Shown: positions 35,498 through 45,148, counted from the stretch's first letter. The stretch is 64,000 nt of DNA from CAJXMH01 sp040220135 (GCA_040220135.1 JAVJTT010000024.1:310001-374000), one strand, 5' to 3'. Notes: generated by a model not told the origin, from the sequence alone. Numbers and translations: made by a program.

Positions 35498-36465
35498 GAT
35501 TCGACCTCCTTTTGCTCCTTTTTGACTTCAGCAGTATCTGGTTCTGACAATTCCTCTTTAAGAGCTGTTTCTTCCACAAAAGAGAAGGTATTTTTCAAAG
35601 CCTCCTCATTTTCACTGCCTAAAGGTTTTTGCTTGGCAAACTTGGCCATATCGGCTAAGCTCAGGGTTTGGTGTAGCTTTTTATTAAGGCTTTTGTTAAC
35701 CTCCGGTAGCTTTTCAGCCAAAAGCATGATTTCTTCTGTAGTGTGCTCTAAAGCATGCAATTGATAGCGATTGCCAATGTACTCTCTTAAAATGAAAGAA
35801 AGTTCAACGTAAAAATCTTTTACCTTACCACTTTGCCATAATTGCTGACTTTCCAATTCTTTCAGCTTTCTTAAGGCTACAAGATCAGCGGCTTCTTTTG
35901 GCACTACCTTTTCTTCTTCTTGAGGGCGGTTTCGGTATCGTAAATACAATAGTATACCAAGTACAATTAATAGAATTGTAAGTACCGTTCCGCCAACTTC
36001 CCACTTATGGGCCAACAACCAGTCAGTAAGAGAAAAGGGCACTTCGATAACGGATTTAATGTCTTTGATATCGGCTTGAGCTTCTAATGGAATACTCTTT
36101 ACTTCTAAGAGTAAAGGCTTAGAACGAACTGTGTCTTCATTAACTTGAAAAACAAAAGGAGGAATAGGATGATAACCGCTATCCCAAGAAGTTACCGTTA
36201 GCTTTTGCGTAAATATTTTGATGGTAATATCATCTTCATCAAAAGTGGTATCCACATTAGATACCTTCACAATTTCTACAAATTTGCTGATGGTGTCACG
36301 CAAAGCCGGCATCATGATGGAAGATCCGGCTTGAAAACGAACTTCTAGGTCAATGGTGGTTTGTTCACCAATGCGTATCGACTGGTCTTTTAAGATAGCT
36401 TTTGCTTCCTGCGCTTGGCTAAAGCCTGAAATAAGAAGGGCGAATATGAATAACAAAGGCTTCAT
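35494..36465 (-). CDS. BatD-like accessory protein of the Bat operon
   Basis: 323 residues. Signal peptide (FIFALLISGFSQAQE), a beta domain (IGEQTTIDLEVRFQAGSS), a membrane segment near 155-175 (GTVLTILLIVLGILLYL) and a helical cytoplasmic domain (about 190-310; WQSGKVKDFYVELSFILREY). This is the DUF4381-like gene that typically sits between DUF58 and batA. Function unknown. Overlaps both neighbours by 4 bp. Confidence 0.85.
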   Translation of the reverse strand: MKPLLFIFALLISGFSQAQEAKAILKDQSIRIGEQTTIDLEVRFQAGSSIMMPALRDTISKFVEIVKVSNVDTTFDEDDITIKIFTQKLTVTSWDSGYHPIPPFVFQVNEDTVRSKPLLLEVKSIPLEAQADIKDIKSVIEVPFSLTDWLLAHKWEVGGTVLTILLIVLGILLYLRYRNRPQEEEKVVPKEAADLVALRKLKELESQQLWQSGKVKDFYVELSFILREYIGNRYQLHALEHTTEEIMLLAEKLPEVNKSLNKKLHQTLSLADMAKFAKQKPLGSENEEALKNTFSFVEETALKEELSEPDTAEVKKEQKEVES

Positions 36466-37352
36466 CTTCTCGATTCTCTTCTTTTAAACAAATTCATTAA
36501 AGGTTGCACATAGGATTGATGCGTGGCAATTCTAACTTGATCAACCCCGCTTTTTCGCAAGATTTCTTCCACCTTGCCTTCTTGCTGTAAAGCATTTTTA
36601 CGGTATAAATCGCGGTTTCTTTTGCTGCTGGTATCAAACCAGATCATTTCGCCGCTTTCGGCATCTTGTACTTGCAACATGCCTACATTTGGAATCTCAG
36701 ACTCTCTTTCGTCGAAAATTCGCAGCGCTACCAAATCGTGTTTTTTATTGGCGATCTTAATCTCATTTTCAAAATCGTCGGCAATAAAGTCAGAGATTAA
36801 AAACGCCGTGCTTCTTTTTTTGATTACTGAAGTAAAGTAGCGCAAAGCTTCTTTTAAGTTAGTTCCTTGGTGTTCGGGTTCAAAGTCGATCAACTCTCGA
36901 ATGATCATCAAAATGTGACTCTTTCCTTTTTTGGGCGGAATAAACTTTTCAATTTGATCACTGAAAAAGATCACCCCGACTTTGTCGTTATTTTGAATGG
37001 CTGAAAAGGCCAAAACGGCACAAAGCTCAGTTACCAATTCTTGCTTAAGTTTCTTCTTCGTGCCAAAGTTTTTAGAACCACTCATATCAACCAAGAGCAT
37101 CACGGTCATTTCCCGCTCTTCCTCAAACACCTTTACATAGGGGTGATTAAAACGAGCTGTAACATTCCAATCAATGGTTCTGATCTCGTCGCCCATTTGG
37201 TAGTCACGCACCTCGCTAAAAGCCATACCTCGTCCTTTGAATGCCGAATGGTATTCACCGGAAAAGATCTGATTTGAAAGTCCACGCGATTTGATCTCGA
37301 TCTTGCGCACTTTCTTTAGCAGCTCTTGAGTATTTTGATGTGGCTTACTCAT
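36462..37352 (-). CDS. DUF58 protein of the Bat operon
   Basis: 296 residues. Classic DUF58 opening KIEIKSRGLSNQIFSGEYHS, the signature GRGMAFSEVRDYQMGDEIR with IDWNVTAR, and a VWA-like part (LLVDMSGSKNFGT; MIDAS DMSGS about residue 89). Cytoplasmic, usually partnered with the MoxR ATPase just upstream. A second DUF58 gene lies at 57.2 kb. Confidence 0.93.
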   Translation of the reverse strand: MSKPHQNTQELLKKVRKIEIKSRGLSNQIFSGEYHSAFKGRGMAFSEVRDYQMGDEIRTIDWNVTARFNHPYVKVFEEEREMTVMLLVDMSGSKNFGTKKKLKQELVTELCAVLAFSAIQNNDKVGVIFFSDQIEKFIPPKKGKSHILMIIRELIDFEPEHQGTNLKEALRYFTSVIKKRSTAFLISDFIADDFENEIKIANKKHDLVALRIFDERESEIPNVGMLQVQDAESGEMIWFDTSSKRNRDLYRKNALQQEGKVEEILRKSGVDQVRIATHQSYVQPLMNLFKRRESRR

Positions 37353-37372
37353 GAACGATTTATACTTAATGA

Positions 37373-38428
37373 TTACGGAATTTCTACCGCATTCAATATT
37401 TGATTGATAATGTCTTCGGTGGTTACGTTTTCAGCTTCAGCTTCGTAGCTCAAACCAATTCTATGACGCAATACATCTTTGGCGATGGCGCGAACATCTT
37501 CCGGTATAACGTAGCCTCTTCGTTTGATAAAAGCAAAAGCTTTAGAAGCGAGAGCCAAACTAATACTAGCTCTCGGTGAGCCACCAAAAGTGATTAGGTC
37601 TTTCAGTTCACTTAGACCGTAGTTTTCAGGATTTCTTGAAGCAAATACAATGTCCACAATGTATTGCTCAATTTTTTCATCCATGTAAACTTCACGCACA
37701 ACATTACGTGCTTTCAAAATGTCTTCCGGCTTTAGTATTTTGCTTGCCTTTGGCATTCCGGCTTTTGCCAGATTATGTCTGATAATGAGTTTTTCTTCTT
37801 CTTTTTTCGGATAATCAAGCACCACTTTCAACATAAAACGGTCAACTTGGGCTTCCGGTAGTGGGTAAGTCCCTTCTTGCTCAACCGGGTTTTGCGTGGC
37901 AAGCACTAAGAATGGTTTAGGAAGAGGAAAGGTGTCCTCTCCAATGGTTACCTGCTTTTCTTGCATGGCTTCTAAAAGCGCCGATTGCACTTTAGCCGGA
38001 GCTCGGTTGATCTCATCGGCTAAAATAAAATTGGCAAAGATGGGGCCTTTCTTTATGGAAAATTCTTCTTTCTTCTGACTGTAGATCATGGTTCCGATCA
38101 AGTCGGCCGGTAAGAGGTCTGGAGTAAATTGGATGCGACTAAAATCGGCTTCTACCGTAGTAGCTAGGGTATTAATAGCAAGTGTTTTTGCTAAACCGGG
38201 CACCCCTTCTAATAGAATGTGTCCGTCGGATAAAAGACCCACCAATAAGCGCTCAACCATATGCTTTTGGCCAACAATTACTTTATCCATCTCTTTGGTC
38301 AAAACGTCAACAAAAGAGCTCTCTCTTTGAATTTTTTCGTTTAAGGCTTTAATGTCTGCCACAGCAGTTGTATTAGTGTCAGCGGTGGCTTCAGTTGTTG
38401 GGGTAGATGTTTGCTCGTCCATAGTCAT
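37373..38428 (-). CDS. moxR: MoxR-family AAA ATPase
   Basis: 351 residues from ATG 38426-38428; the frame runs to a GTG at 38461 but the upstream part is poor. Walker A GVPGLAKT (about residues 72-79), Walker B ILADEINRAPAKVQ, sensor ATQNPVEQEGTYPLPEAQ and the C-terminal lid with GGSPRASI. A chaperone-like ATPase thought to work on VWA proteins such as BatA/BatB. First gene of the bat operon; a Thr/Ala-rich N-terminal tail precedes the ATPase. Confidence 0.93.
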   Translation of the reverse strand: MTMDEQTSTPTTEATADTNTTAVADIKALNEKIQRESSFVDVLTKEMDKVIVGQKHMVERLLVGLLSDGHILLEGVPGLAKTLAINTLATTVEADFSRIQFTPDLLPADLIGTMIYSQKKEEFSIKKGPIFANFILADEINRAPAKVQSALLEAMQEKQVTIGEDTFPLPKPFLVLATQNPVEQEGTYPLPEAQVDRFMLKVVLDYPKKEEEKLIIRHNLAKAGMPKASKILKPEDILKARNVVREVYMDEKIEQYIVDIVFASRNPENYGLSELKDLITFGGSPRASISLALASKAFAFIKRRGYVIPEDVRAIAKDVLRHRIGLSYEAEAENVTTEDIINQILNAVEIP

Positions 38429-38495
38429 GATGCTTACATTTGCTTGCGAAGATAAAACCACAGTTTACCTTCCTGATTTAAAGCGCTGTTAATTA

Positions 38496-38954
38496 ATGTT
38501 AAGCCCCATGAATACTGACATAGAGCTAAAAGTGACCCCTTTCAAAACCAAACAAAAAACGGACTTTGAGAAGGCTAGAAATATTCGAGAAATCGTTTTT
38601 ATTCAAGAACAAAATGTAGAAGAAAGCGATGAGTTTGACGAACTTGAAGAAGAAAGCCAACACTTTTTGATGGAACTCGATGGCAAGGCAATTGGCACCG
38701 CACGTTGGCGACACATTGGAGATAAAATCAAATTGGAACGCTTTGCCGTTTTAAAGGAGTATCGGGGTAAAAAATACGGAGATACTTTATTGAAAGCAGT
38801 CTTAGATCATGTAAAACCACTGAATAAGCCGCTTTACTTGCACGCACAGTTAAAAGCTATTCCCTTTTACGCCCGAAGAGGGTTTCAACAAGTAGGGGAG
38901 TTATTTTTAGAATGTGATATTGAGCATTATAAAATGGAGCGAGATAGTATTTAA
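38496..38954 (+). CDS. GNAT-family acetyltransferase
   Basis: 152 residues; ATG 38496 or the Met at 38508 could start. GNAT core: IGTARWRHIGDKIKLERFAV, the acetyl-CoA loop LKEYRGKKYGDTLL (about 83-96) and FYARRGFQQVGE. Resembles the ElaA/YjcF-like branch acting on unknown small molecules or peptides. Stands alone between moxR and the FMN reductase. Confidence 0.87.
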   Translation: MLSPMNTDIELKVTPFKTKQKTDFEKARNIREIVFIQEQNVEESDEFDELEEESQHFLMELDGKAIGTARWRHIGDKIKLERFAVLKEYRGKKYGDTLLKAVLDHVKPLNKPLYLHAQLKAIPFYARRGFQQVGELFLECDIEHYKMERDSI

Positions 38955-39097
38955 AGTTAAAAGTTGGAAGTACTTAAAGTTACAAGTTGAAGAGAGGAAG
39001 AATTAAATAGTTAAAGTGAAATTGATCTTACATTAGAATCAGCAAAGTGTTTGTCAAAATTGTCTTGCCTCTAAAATCGTGCATCTAAAGTCTTATT

Positions 39098-39607
39098 ATG
39101 AACATCCTCCTCATTTCCGCTTCCGCATCACCCAACAGTGGTAATTATTATTTGCTGAAAGCGATCGCCGAGCTTTTTGAAAAAGAGCATGAAGTAGAAG
39201 TCTATCAAGGATTATATGAGTTTGAGTTGTTTAGTCCACCGAAGCTAGAGCAAGGAATACCAAATAACATAAGTGCTTTGCAGGCAAAAATTAAGGCTGC
39301 AGATTTGATTTTTCTTTCCACCCCTGAGTATACCCACAACATACCGGCAGTTTTAAAAAATCTGATTGAGTGGTGTACCGCTTCCGGAGAGTTTTCTGGT
39401 AAAAGATTGGTGCCTCTTACCTTTACCCCGCACGAACCAAGAGGGGAGTATGCCATGAACTCCTTGACTCCTTCATTGCAAGCACTTGAGGCAGAAGTGC
39501 TAACTCAATTGCCCCTTTATAAATCGCAGATGGATATTCAAGAGGGGCAGATTATATTACCAGACGAAACAAAGGAAATGCTTCAGTCATTACTGTCCTT
39601 TTTTTAA
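39098..39607 (+). CDS. NADPH-dependent FMN reductase family protein
   Basis: 169 residues, flavodoxin-like fold. N-terminal flavin-phosphate loop ISASASPNSGNYYL, then FLSTPEYTHNIPAVLKNLIEW, the signature of the NADPH-dependent FMN reductase/quinone reductase family. Likely reduces flavin, quinone or azo compounds in the cytoplasm. Confidence 0.88.
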   Translation: MNILLISASASPNSGNYYLLKAIAELFEKEHEVEVYQGLYEFELFSPPKLEQGIPNNISALQAKIKAADLIFLSTPEYTHNIPAVLKNLIEWCTASGEFSGKRLVPLTFTPHEPRGEYAMNSLTPSLQALEAEVLTQLPLYKSQMDIQEGQIILPDETKEMLQSLLSFF

Positions 39608-39711
39608 GAATTGGCTAGAAGCAACTTCAAGCATTTAGGGCTGTGCTGAAAGAATTTTGGATGTTAATTTAATGTTATATATTAGCTACCTAAACCAATA
39701 ACCAATTAACA

Positions 39712-40896
39712 ATGAAAAGATTAAGAAAAACAGCAGTCATGCTACTTGCCTGTTCAGTAAGTTTAATATCATGTAGCGATGATGATGGTGATGATGCCGC
39801 AACACCTGCAACAAATAACAATGGAGGCGGCGGAGGCGGTGGCTCAGCAACCGTTAATAAGTACAATGGATCGGCTTCTTATGGTGACATTTTAAGCTTA
39901 GAGATTGACCAAACCAACAGTACCTACACTGCAAATAACCTTACCAATGGGGCAACAGTTTCCAACAGCTATACTGAATTAGATGCTGCTCTAGATATAG
40001 ATGGCACCTTATACGATGTATTTGAGGGATTGTATGAGATTGATGAATCTACCGGTGGCAAGAGTTACGCCATTGAAATTGCCGACCGTATTTTAGCAGG
40101 GAACTTCCCAACTGGAAGGGCAGAGAATGATATCTTTCTATCTGTAACCGATGAGGCTTCCATAGTGGGCCAAGAAAACCAAATGGCAGGAACTTATTTT
40201 TATGTCAGCTTGGAGCCAAATTCACAATCTAATGGAGAAAATGAATGGGGTCAATTTACCATTGAAGATGATGGAGATTTATATGGCTTTTGGTGTGATC
40301 AACAGGCGCCTCAAGATACTGGCTATACCTTACCTATAGATTCATCTGATTATGCAAGTGTGTATCAAACGTTTTATTACCAATTGGGAATACATTCGAA
40401 TGGTAAACAACTAGAATTTTATGATGAAAATGATAATCTTTTAACAGGCGTAATAGGATATGTTTACTTAGATGGAGAGTCTACTGCCTTAATGATAGAC
40501 GCAGGAACAGGTGAAGGAACCATCTTTGCTTTTAAAACTGATCTAGATCAATTGGTAAATGGAGAAACTTTCAACGATTATGTAGGTGATTATAAGTATG
40601 TTGATTACTATGAGAATTTTGTTCTAGATAAAGGGGCCGGTAACTTTTCTGTAGATGCAGGAAAAACTTTTGATATTAGTTTAATCGGCTTTGATACTGA
40701 CTCCTCTAAATATTATGTTGATGTTTCTGTTGGAAACAGCATGTCTTGGACAGGAGTTCCCGGAGTTTACTTTTCCGCCGATTGGGATGGTAATGGTTCT
40801 ACACTTTATCATGTATTTGCAGGCGACTTTGTGATGTACTTTGATTACGACGCTCAAGGTAACTTTAAAGGATATGGTATAGGAGGTGATATTTAA
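39712..40896 (+). CDS. surface lipoprotein with Gly tract
   Basis: 394 residues. Lipobox SLISC (Cys 21) followed by SDDDGDD, an acidic surface-export signal, then an Asn and seven-Gly linker. The mature part is Asp/Gly/Tyr-rich, with repeated short motifs ending DYDAQGNFKGYGIGGDI; no catalytic motif recognised. Possibly an adhesin or binding protein on the cell surface. The Gly tract is encoded by a GGN run at about 39820-39843. Confidence 0.72.
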   Translation: MKRLRKTAVMLLACSVSLISCSDDDGDDAATPATNNNGGGGGGGSATVNKYNGSASYGDILSLEIDQTNSTYTANNLTNGATVSNSYTELDAALDIDGTLYDVFEGLYEIDESTGGKSYAIEIADRILAGNFPTGRAENDIFLSVTDEASIVGQENQMAGTYFYVSLEPNSQSNGENEWGQFTIEDDGDLYGFWCDQQAPQDTGYTLPIDSSDYASVYQTFYYQLGIHSNGKQLEFYDENDNLLTGVIGYVYLDGESTALMIDAGTGEGTIFAFKTDLDQLVNGETFNDYVGDYKYVDYYENFVLDKGAGNFSVDAGKTFDISLIGFDTDSSKYYVDVSVGNSMSWTGVPGVYFSADWDGNGSTLYHVFAGDFVMYFDYDAQGNFKGYGIGGDI

Positions 40897-40930
40897 ACCA
40901 AGAAGAATTAAGAAAAGTAAGATTTGTAAG

Positions 40931-40967
40931 AGAGCCTATGGGATTATAACCATGGGTTCTTTTTTTA
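40931..40967 (+). terminator. Rho-independent terminator after the surface lipoprotein
   Basis: AGAGCCTATGG (40931-40941), an 8-nt loop, CCATGGGTTCT (40950-40960) and seven Ts. The stem has only two wobble or mismatched pairs. Confidence 0.65.
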
Positions 40968-40982
40968 AGAACTGAAGTGGCT

Positions 40983-40990
40983 TATCTTTG
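40983..40990 (+). promoter_or_regulatory. -7 promoter element for msrA
   Basis: TATCTTTG matches TAnnTTTG exactly, 18 bp before the msrA ATG and just after the upstream terminator, which makes this the best-supported promoter in the window. Confidence 0.45.
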
Positions 40991-41008
40991 TTAAGCTAAA
41001 AAAAATAG

Positions 41009-41536
41009 ATGCAAAAAATTACTTTAGGTTCAGGATGTTTTTGGTGTGTAGAGGCCGTGTTTCAGGCTTTGAATGGAGTAGAGAAAGTAACTTCCGGTTA
41101 CAGCGGTGGAAAAATTTCGAACCCTACTTATCGGGAAGTTTGTAGTGGTTTAACCGGGCATGCAGAAGTCGTTCAGTTAGAATACGATGAAAGTCAGATT
41201 TCGCTGCAAGAGATTCTAGAAGTCTTTTTTAAAACGCATGATCCGACAACTTTGAACCGACAAGGTGCCGATAAAGGAACCCAATATCGTTCTGCCATTT
41301 TCTATCATAATGAAAACCAAAAAGAATTGGCTGAAAAAGTGATTAAAAGGCTAGATGATAACGGCGCTTTTGATGACCCAATTGTAACGGAAGTAACTGC
41401 CTTTGAAGCCTTTTATAAGGCGGAGGAGGAGCATCAGGATTATTTTGCCAAAAACCCGGAACAGGGTTATTGCCAAATGGTAGTTCGCCCCAAAGTAGAG
41501 AAGTTCAAGCAGGCCTTTGCCGAGAAACTAAAGTAG
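41009..41536 (+). CDS. msrA: peptide-methionine (S)-S-oxide reductase
   Basis: 175 residues. Catalytic GCFWC (residues 9-13), VTSGYSGG, TNPTYREVCSG, GHAEVVQLEYD, the FFKTHDPTTLNRQGAD loop, YRSAIFYH and QGYCQMVV. Reduces the S-form of methionine sulfoxide. It has no signal peptide, unlike the lipoprotein MsrB at 15.2 kb, so it works in the cytoplasm. Confidence 0.95.
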   Translation: MQKITLGSGCFWCVEAVFQALNGVEKVTSGYSGGKISNPTYREVCSGLTGHAEVVQLEYDESQISLQEILEVFFKTHDPTTLNRQGADKGTQYRSAIFYHNENQKELAEKVIKRLDDNGAFDDPIVTEVTAFEAFYKAEEEHQDYFAKNPEQGYCQMVVRPKVEKFKQAFAEKLK

Positions 41537-41537
41537 A

Positions 41538-42083
41538 CTAAGTATAACTCTCTATTGCTTTTTGAGCCTGCACAACATGCCGCTCATTGTGGTAAAGATT
41601 AAACCTTAGCGTACTGCCCAAGTTTATTTTTAAAAGCGGTAAGGTCAAGGAACAGTTGTTTTTATTTAAATTGACTTGCTTGGCCTTATCCAAAAGGCTT
41701 AACCAAGCTTTTTGTTGATTGATAAAAGTGTCTAGCACCTCTTTATCCATGTTTTCCGCTTCAGGGTTTTTGTCAGCAAAAGTTTTCATTTTGATCATGT
41801 TCTTCTTCGGCAGCATTATTTTGGTGAATAGCTTACCCCAAAAGCCAGGCTTAAACTCACGAACGCCTTGTACTTTCTTCGCTTGATTGATTTTTTGGCC
41901 ACATTCGTCTAAATAAAATTCACCATAGCGGTTCAAGTGTTCGATACACTGCAAGGCATTCCAAGCACCCTCTTTCGGCTGATGTTTTAGCGTACTTACT
42001 TTTTTAGACTTTAATGTTTGAGCAAAATTTAAGTGCTGTTCTACGTACTCACTTAACTCTTGAAGGACCTCAGACTGTTTCAT
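41538..42083 (-). CDS. DinB-family protein (second copy)
   Basis: 181 residues. DinB_2-type four-helix fold: WNALQCIEHLNRYGEFYL with a His, and late YHNERHVVQAQKAIE with two His residues forming the probable metal site. No substrate assigned. Ends 2 bp from msrA, convergent. It is not closely similar to the DinB protein at 28.3 kb. Confidence 0.83.
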   Translation of the reverse strand: MKQSEVLQELSEYVEQHLNFAQTLKSKKVSTLKHQPKEGAWNALQCIEHLNRYGEFYLDECGQKINQAKKVQGVREFKPGFWGKLFTKIMLPKKNMIKMKTFADKNPEAENMDKEVLDTFINQQKAWLSLLDKAKQVNLNKNNCSLTLPLLKINLGSTLRFNLYHNERHVVQAQKAIESYT

Positions 42084-42140
42084 GGCATTTAATTTTTAGG
42101 CAAAGTTGTCCTTTTATAAAGTAAGTATTCTTGATTGAAA

Positions 42141-42662
42141 TCAAGAATATAGTAATCGGCTGAGTGTTTCAGGGGACATTCTTAAATAGGCAGCAATGTA
42201 TTTATGTGGCACCTCTTGAAACAACTGAGGGCTGCGTTTTAAAACTCTTTCTAGTCGGCGAGCAGGAGAGTTTTGCATGAGGTCGATCTCTCTTTCCAGT
42301 AAAGAACTAACCAAATCTTCCAGTATCTTTTTGTAAGCTTTTAAATGAGTGGGTTCACTTGCTAAGAAAACCTCAAACTCCTTCTTAGCACAATAAAGGA
42401 CCTTACTTTTTCGAATGGCTTGAATGTAGGTTTCGGAGGGTTGGTTGTTAAAATAGGAAGGAAGGGAAGTGATAATCGAGTTTTTGTATCCAAAGCGAAT
42501 GGTAAACTCCTCGTCGTCTACCTCAGTAAAAGCACGAAAAGCACCGGATATTATAAAGTAAATGTGCTTTTCTACCTCTCCTGCATGGGTTAAGAATTCC
42601 TGCTTTTTGTAGGTTTTCTCTTGCCACTTCATCAAAGGGGATTGCAGTGCTTGCTCAATCAT
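42141..42662 (-). CDS. Crp/Fnr-family transcriptional regulator
   Basis: 173 residues. Cyclic-nucleotide-binding fold at the N-terminus (FLTHAGEVEKHIYFIISGAFRAF) and a short winged-helix end (VPHKYIAAYLRMSPETLSR). The C-terminus stops right after the recognition helix (RLLYS), shorter than many family members. Controls unknown genes; it sits 3 bp downstream of the YitT gene on the same strand and may regulate it. Confidence 0.87.
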   Translation of the reverse strand: MIEQALQSPLMKWQEKTYKKQEFLTHAGEVEKHIYFIISGAFRAFTEVDDEEFTIRFGYKNSIITSLPSYFNNQPSETYIQAIRKSKVLYCAKKEFEVFLASEPTHLKAYKKILEDLVSSLLEREIDLMQNSPARRLERVLKRSPQLFQEVPHKYIAAYLRMSPETLSRLLYS

Positions 42663-42665
42663 GGT

Positions 42666-43541
42666 TTAAATCGCTTTTTTTCCTTTCCGCGCCAGGTACT
42701 TGCGTAAAATCCCTCCTTTTATGGCATTTACGTCATATTCGATCACAAAGGCTTTAGCGTCTATTTTGTCAACCAAGCGATGAACTTTGCGCATGTCCAA
42801 GCGATTGACCACCGTATCAATGATCAACATTTTCTTTCTTTCCCCGCTTTTTCCATAGCCGCCTTCAGCCTGGTATAAGGTCACCCCAACCCCAATGTTG
42901 TTGATCAAAGCGTCTTTTATTTCTTCTGAATACTTGCTGGTAATTCGCAGGCCTATAAAGTCTTCAAAACCTTTTATTAGAAAGTCGATTACCTTGGCGG
43001 TTACCAAATAGGTGAGTATGGAGTACATCGCCACTTCAGTTGAAAGGGTTATTGCTGCAGCTGCGAATAAAATGACATTGAACATGAGGATCACTCGGCC
43101 AATGCTCAATCCAAAGCGGTCGTTTAAGAAAATTCCCAACACTTCTGAACCATCCAATACCGCACCGTTCCGAATTGTAATTCCTATTCCGGCTCCTAAA
43201 AATAGGCCTCCAAAAATGGAGATCAGCAATTTATCATCGGTGATGGTAGTAAAGCTTTCATAATGAATTATCAGGGCTAAGGTAAGAATACTCAAAAGGG
43301 ATTTAAAGAAAATTCGTTTTGAGACCGTGTAGTAAGCCAATGCCAAAAAGGGAATACTGAAAACGATCAACAAAATGGAGATATCAATGCCACTTAATCG
43401 ACTAATTAAAATTGCAATTCCGGTTACGCCCCCATCTAAAAAGCCATTGGGTAATAAAAATGCTTTCAGTCCAATACTGGCCAATATAATACCAACTGTA
43501 ATTTGAAATATCTCTCCTATTGCTTCTTTATTTAATTTCAT
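42666..43541 (-). CDS. YitT-family membrane protein
   Basis: 291 residues. Five N-terminal membrane segments with the family opening GIILASIGLKAFLLPNGFLDGGVTGIA split by loops, then a cytoplasmic C-terminal domain (DUF2179; GVTLYQAEGGYGKSG, LRKVHRLVDKIDAKAFV and GILRKY). Transport or signalling role not established. First gene of a pair with the Crp-like regulator. Confidence 0.9.
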   Translation of the reverse strand: MKLNKEAIGEIFQITVGIILASIGLKAFLLPNGFLDGGVTGIAILISRLSGIDISILLIVFSIPFLALAYYTVSKRIFFKSLLSILTLALIIHYESFTTITDDKLLISIFGGLFLGAGIGITIRNGAVLDGSEVLGIFLNDRFGLSIGRVILMFNVILFAAAAITLSTEVAMYSILTYLVTAKVIDFLIKGFEDFIGLRITSKYSEEIKDALINNIGVGVTLYQAEGGYGKSGERKKMLIIDTVVNRLDMRKVHRLVDKIDAKAFVIEYDVNAIKGGILRKYLARKGKKAI

Positions 43542-43683
43542 ATTACACCTTGTTGTTTATGCAGACAAAGCCTTATTTTTGTGGCGAAGCTTACAGCTTC
43601 TTATTTATGGCTTTTGCAAAAAGCATAAAAATACTTTAATTATTATTTGATACCTGAATTACTAATAGAAAAGCAGCTTAAAA

Positions 43684-45123
43684 ATGAAAAAAATCAGCAT
43701 TGCAAAGGGAGATGGAATTGGTCCTGAAATTATGGAAGCTACCTTGAAAATTTTAAAGGCAGCAAATGCTCCTTTGGAATATGAGGAAGTTGAAATTGGA
43801 GAAAAATCTTACTTAAAAGGAAATACGGCCGGAGTTGATAAAGCCGCTTGGGATAGTATAAGAACCAATAAGGTTTTTCTAAAAGCGCCTATCACCACAC
43901 CTCAAGGTGGAGGGTATAAAAGCTTAAATGTGACCATGCGCAAAACCTTAGGTCTTTATGCCAATGTACGCCCCTGTAAAAGTTATTACCCTTACGTGAG
44001 AACCAAGCACCAAAACATGGACATGGTTATTGTAAGGGAAAATGAAGAAGACCTATACGGAGGAATTGAACATCAACAAACTGACGAAGTAACGCAGTGT
44101 TTAAAACTGATTTCTAGACCGGGTTGTGAGAAGATTATTCGCTATGCTTTTGAGTATGCGAAAAGCTACAACAGAAAGAAAGTAACCTGTTTTACCAAAG
44201 ACAACATCATGAAGCAAACAGATGGTTTGTTTCACAAAGTGTTCGATGAAATTGCACAAGAATATCCTGAGATAGAGAACGAGCACTGGATCATCGACAT
44301 TGGATCTGCTAAGGTGGCTGATAGCCCCGAAGTGTTTGATGTGATCGTAATGCCAAATTTATACGGAGATGTCGTTTCTGATATTGCTGCACAGATTGCC
44401 GGTTCTGTGGGGCTTGCTGGTTCTTCAAACATTGGTCAGCAATGTGCTATGTTTGAAGCTATTCATGGTTCTGCGCCAGATATTGGAGGTCAAAACAAGG
44501 CTAATCCATCAGGTCTAATCAATGCGGCTGTTATGATGTTATCGCACCTTGGTGAGTTTGAAAGTGCAGAGAAAATTCAAAATGCATGGTACAAAACCAT
44601 TGAAGAGGGCATTCACACTTTTGATATTTACAAGGAAGGAGTGAGCAAAAAGTTAGTGGGTACGGATGCTTTTGCAGAAGCTGTTATTGCCAATTTAGGA
44701 GAGAAACCCAAGGAGCTTAATGCCGTTTCATTGGAAAATGCAAAACCCGTTCGAATTAAAGATTACCAAAGGGCAGAGCGCAAAGACAAACAATTAGTTG
44801 GCGTAGATGTGTTTGTTGATTGGCCTGGAACTGACCCCGATAAATTGGGAGAGATTCTTAGCAAACTAAATACAAATGCTTTAGAGTTGATCATGATCAC
44901 CAACCGCGGTGTGAAGGTTTGGCCTAATGGCTTTGATGAAACTTTCTGTACCGATCATTGGAGATGTAGATATAGCACAGAACAAGCTGATCAAGTGATA
45001 GATAAGGGCGAAATCGTAAAAGTTTTACAAAATGCGATTGATCAAAACGTCGACATTATTAAAACTGAAAACCTTTACACCTTCAACGGTCAAAGAGGCT
45101 TTTCACTCGGTCAGGGACAATAA
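43684..45123 (+). CDS. icd: NADP-dependent isocitrate dehydrogenase
   Basis: 479 residues, the longer bacterial type with a C-terminal extension. Oxidative decarboxylation of isocitrate to 2-oxoglutarate in the citric acid cycle. GDGIGPEIM at the start, NVTMRKTLGLYANVRP, the substrate-site REN..DLYGGIEH, TKDNIMK, VMPNLYGDVVSD and the HGSAPDI region that binds the adenine ribose. A TATTTTTG at 43574-43581 is a possible -7 box 100 bp upstream. The gene ends in a strong terminator. Confidence 0.94.
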   Translation: MKKISIAKGDGIGPEIMEATLKILKAANAPLEYEEVEIGEKSYLKGNTAGVDKAAWDSIRTNKVFLKAPITTPQGGGYKSLNVTMRKTLGLYANVRPCKSYYPYVRTKHQNMDMVIVRENEEDLYGGIEHQQTDEVTQCLKLISRPGCEKIIRYAFEYAKSYNRKKVTCFTKDNIMKQTDGLFHKVFDEIAQEYPEIENEHWIIDIGSAKVADSPEVFDVIVMPNLYGDVVSDIAAQIAGSVGLAGSSNIGQQCAMFEAIHGSAPDIGGQNKANPSGLINAAVMMLSHLGEFESAEKIQNAWYKTIEEGIHTFDIYKEGVSKKLVGTDAFAEAVIANLGEKPKELNAVSLENAKPVRIKDYQRAERKDKQLVGVDVFVDWPGTDPDKLGEILSKLNTNALELIMITNRGVKVWPNGFDETFCTDHWRCRYSTEQADQVIDKGEIVKVLQNAIDQNVDIIKTENLYTFNGQRGFSLGQGQ

Positions 45124-45148
45124 AGTAACTATTTGTTATTAAATACAG

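Noticed and set aside
38429..38461. Longer GTG-started version of MoxR
   Set aside because: The added residues are not part of the family and the ATG at 38428 gives a better start.
43591..43683. Hairpins GAAGCTT...AGCTTC-like and ATGGCTTTTTGCAAAAAGCAT upstream of icd as a riboswitch
   Set aside because: Short AT-rich palindromes without the conserved core of any riboswitch class I know.
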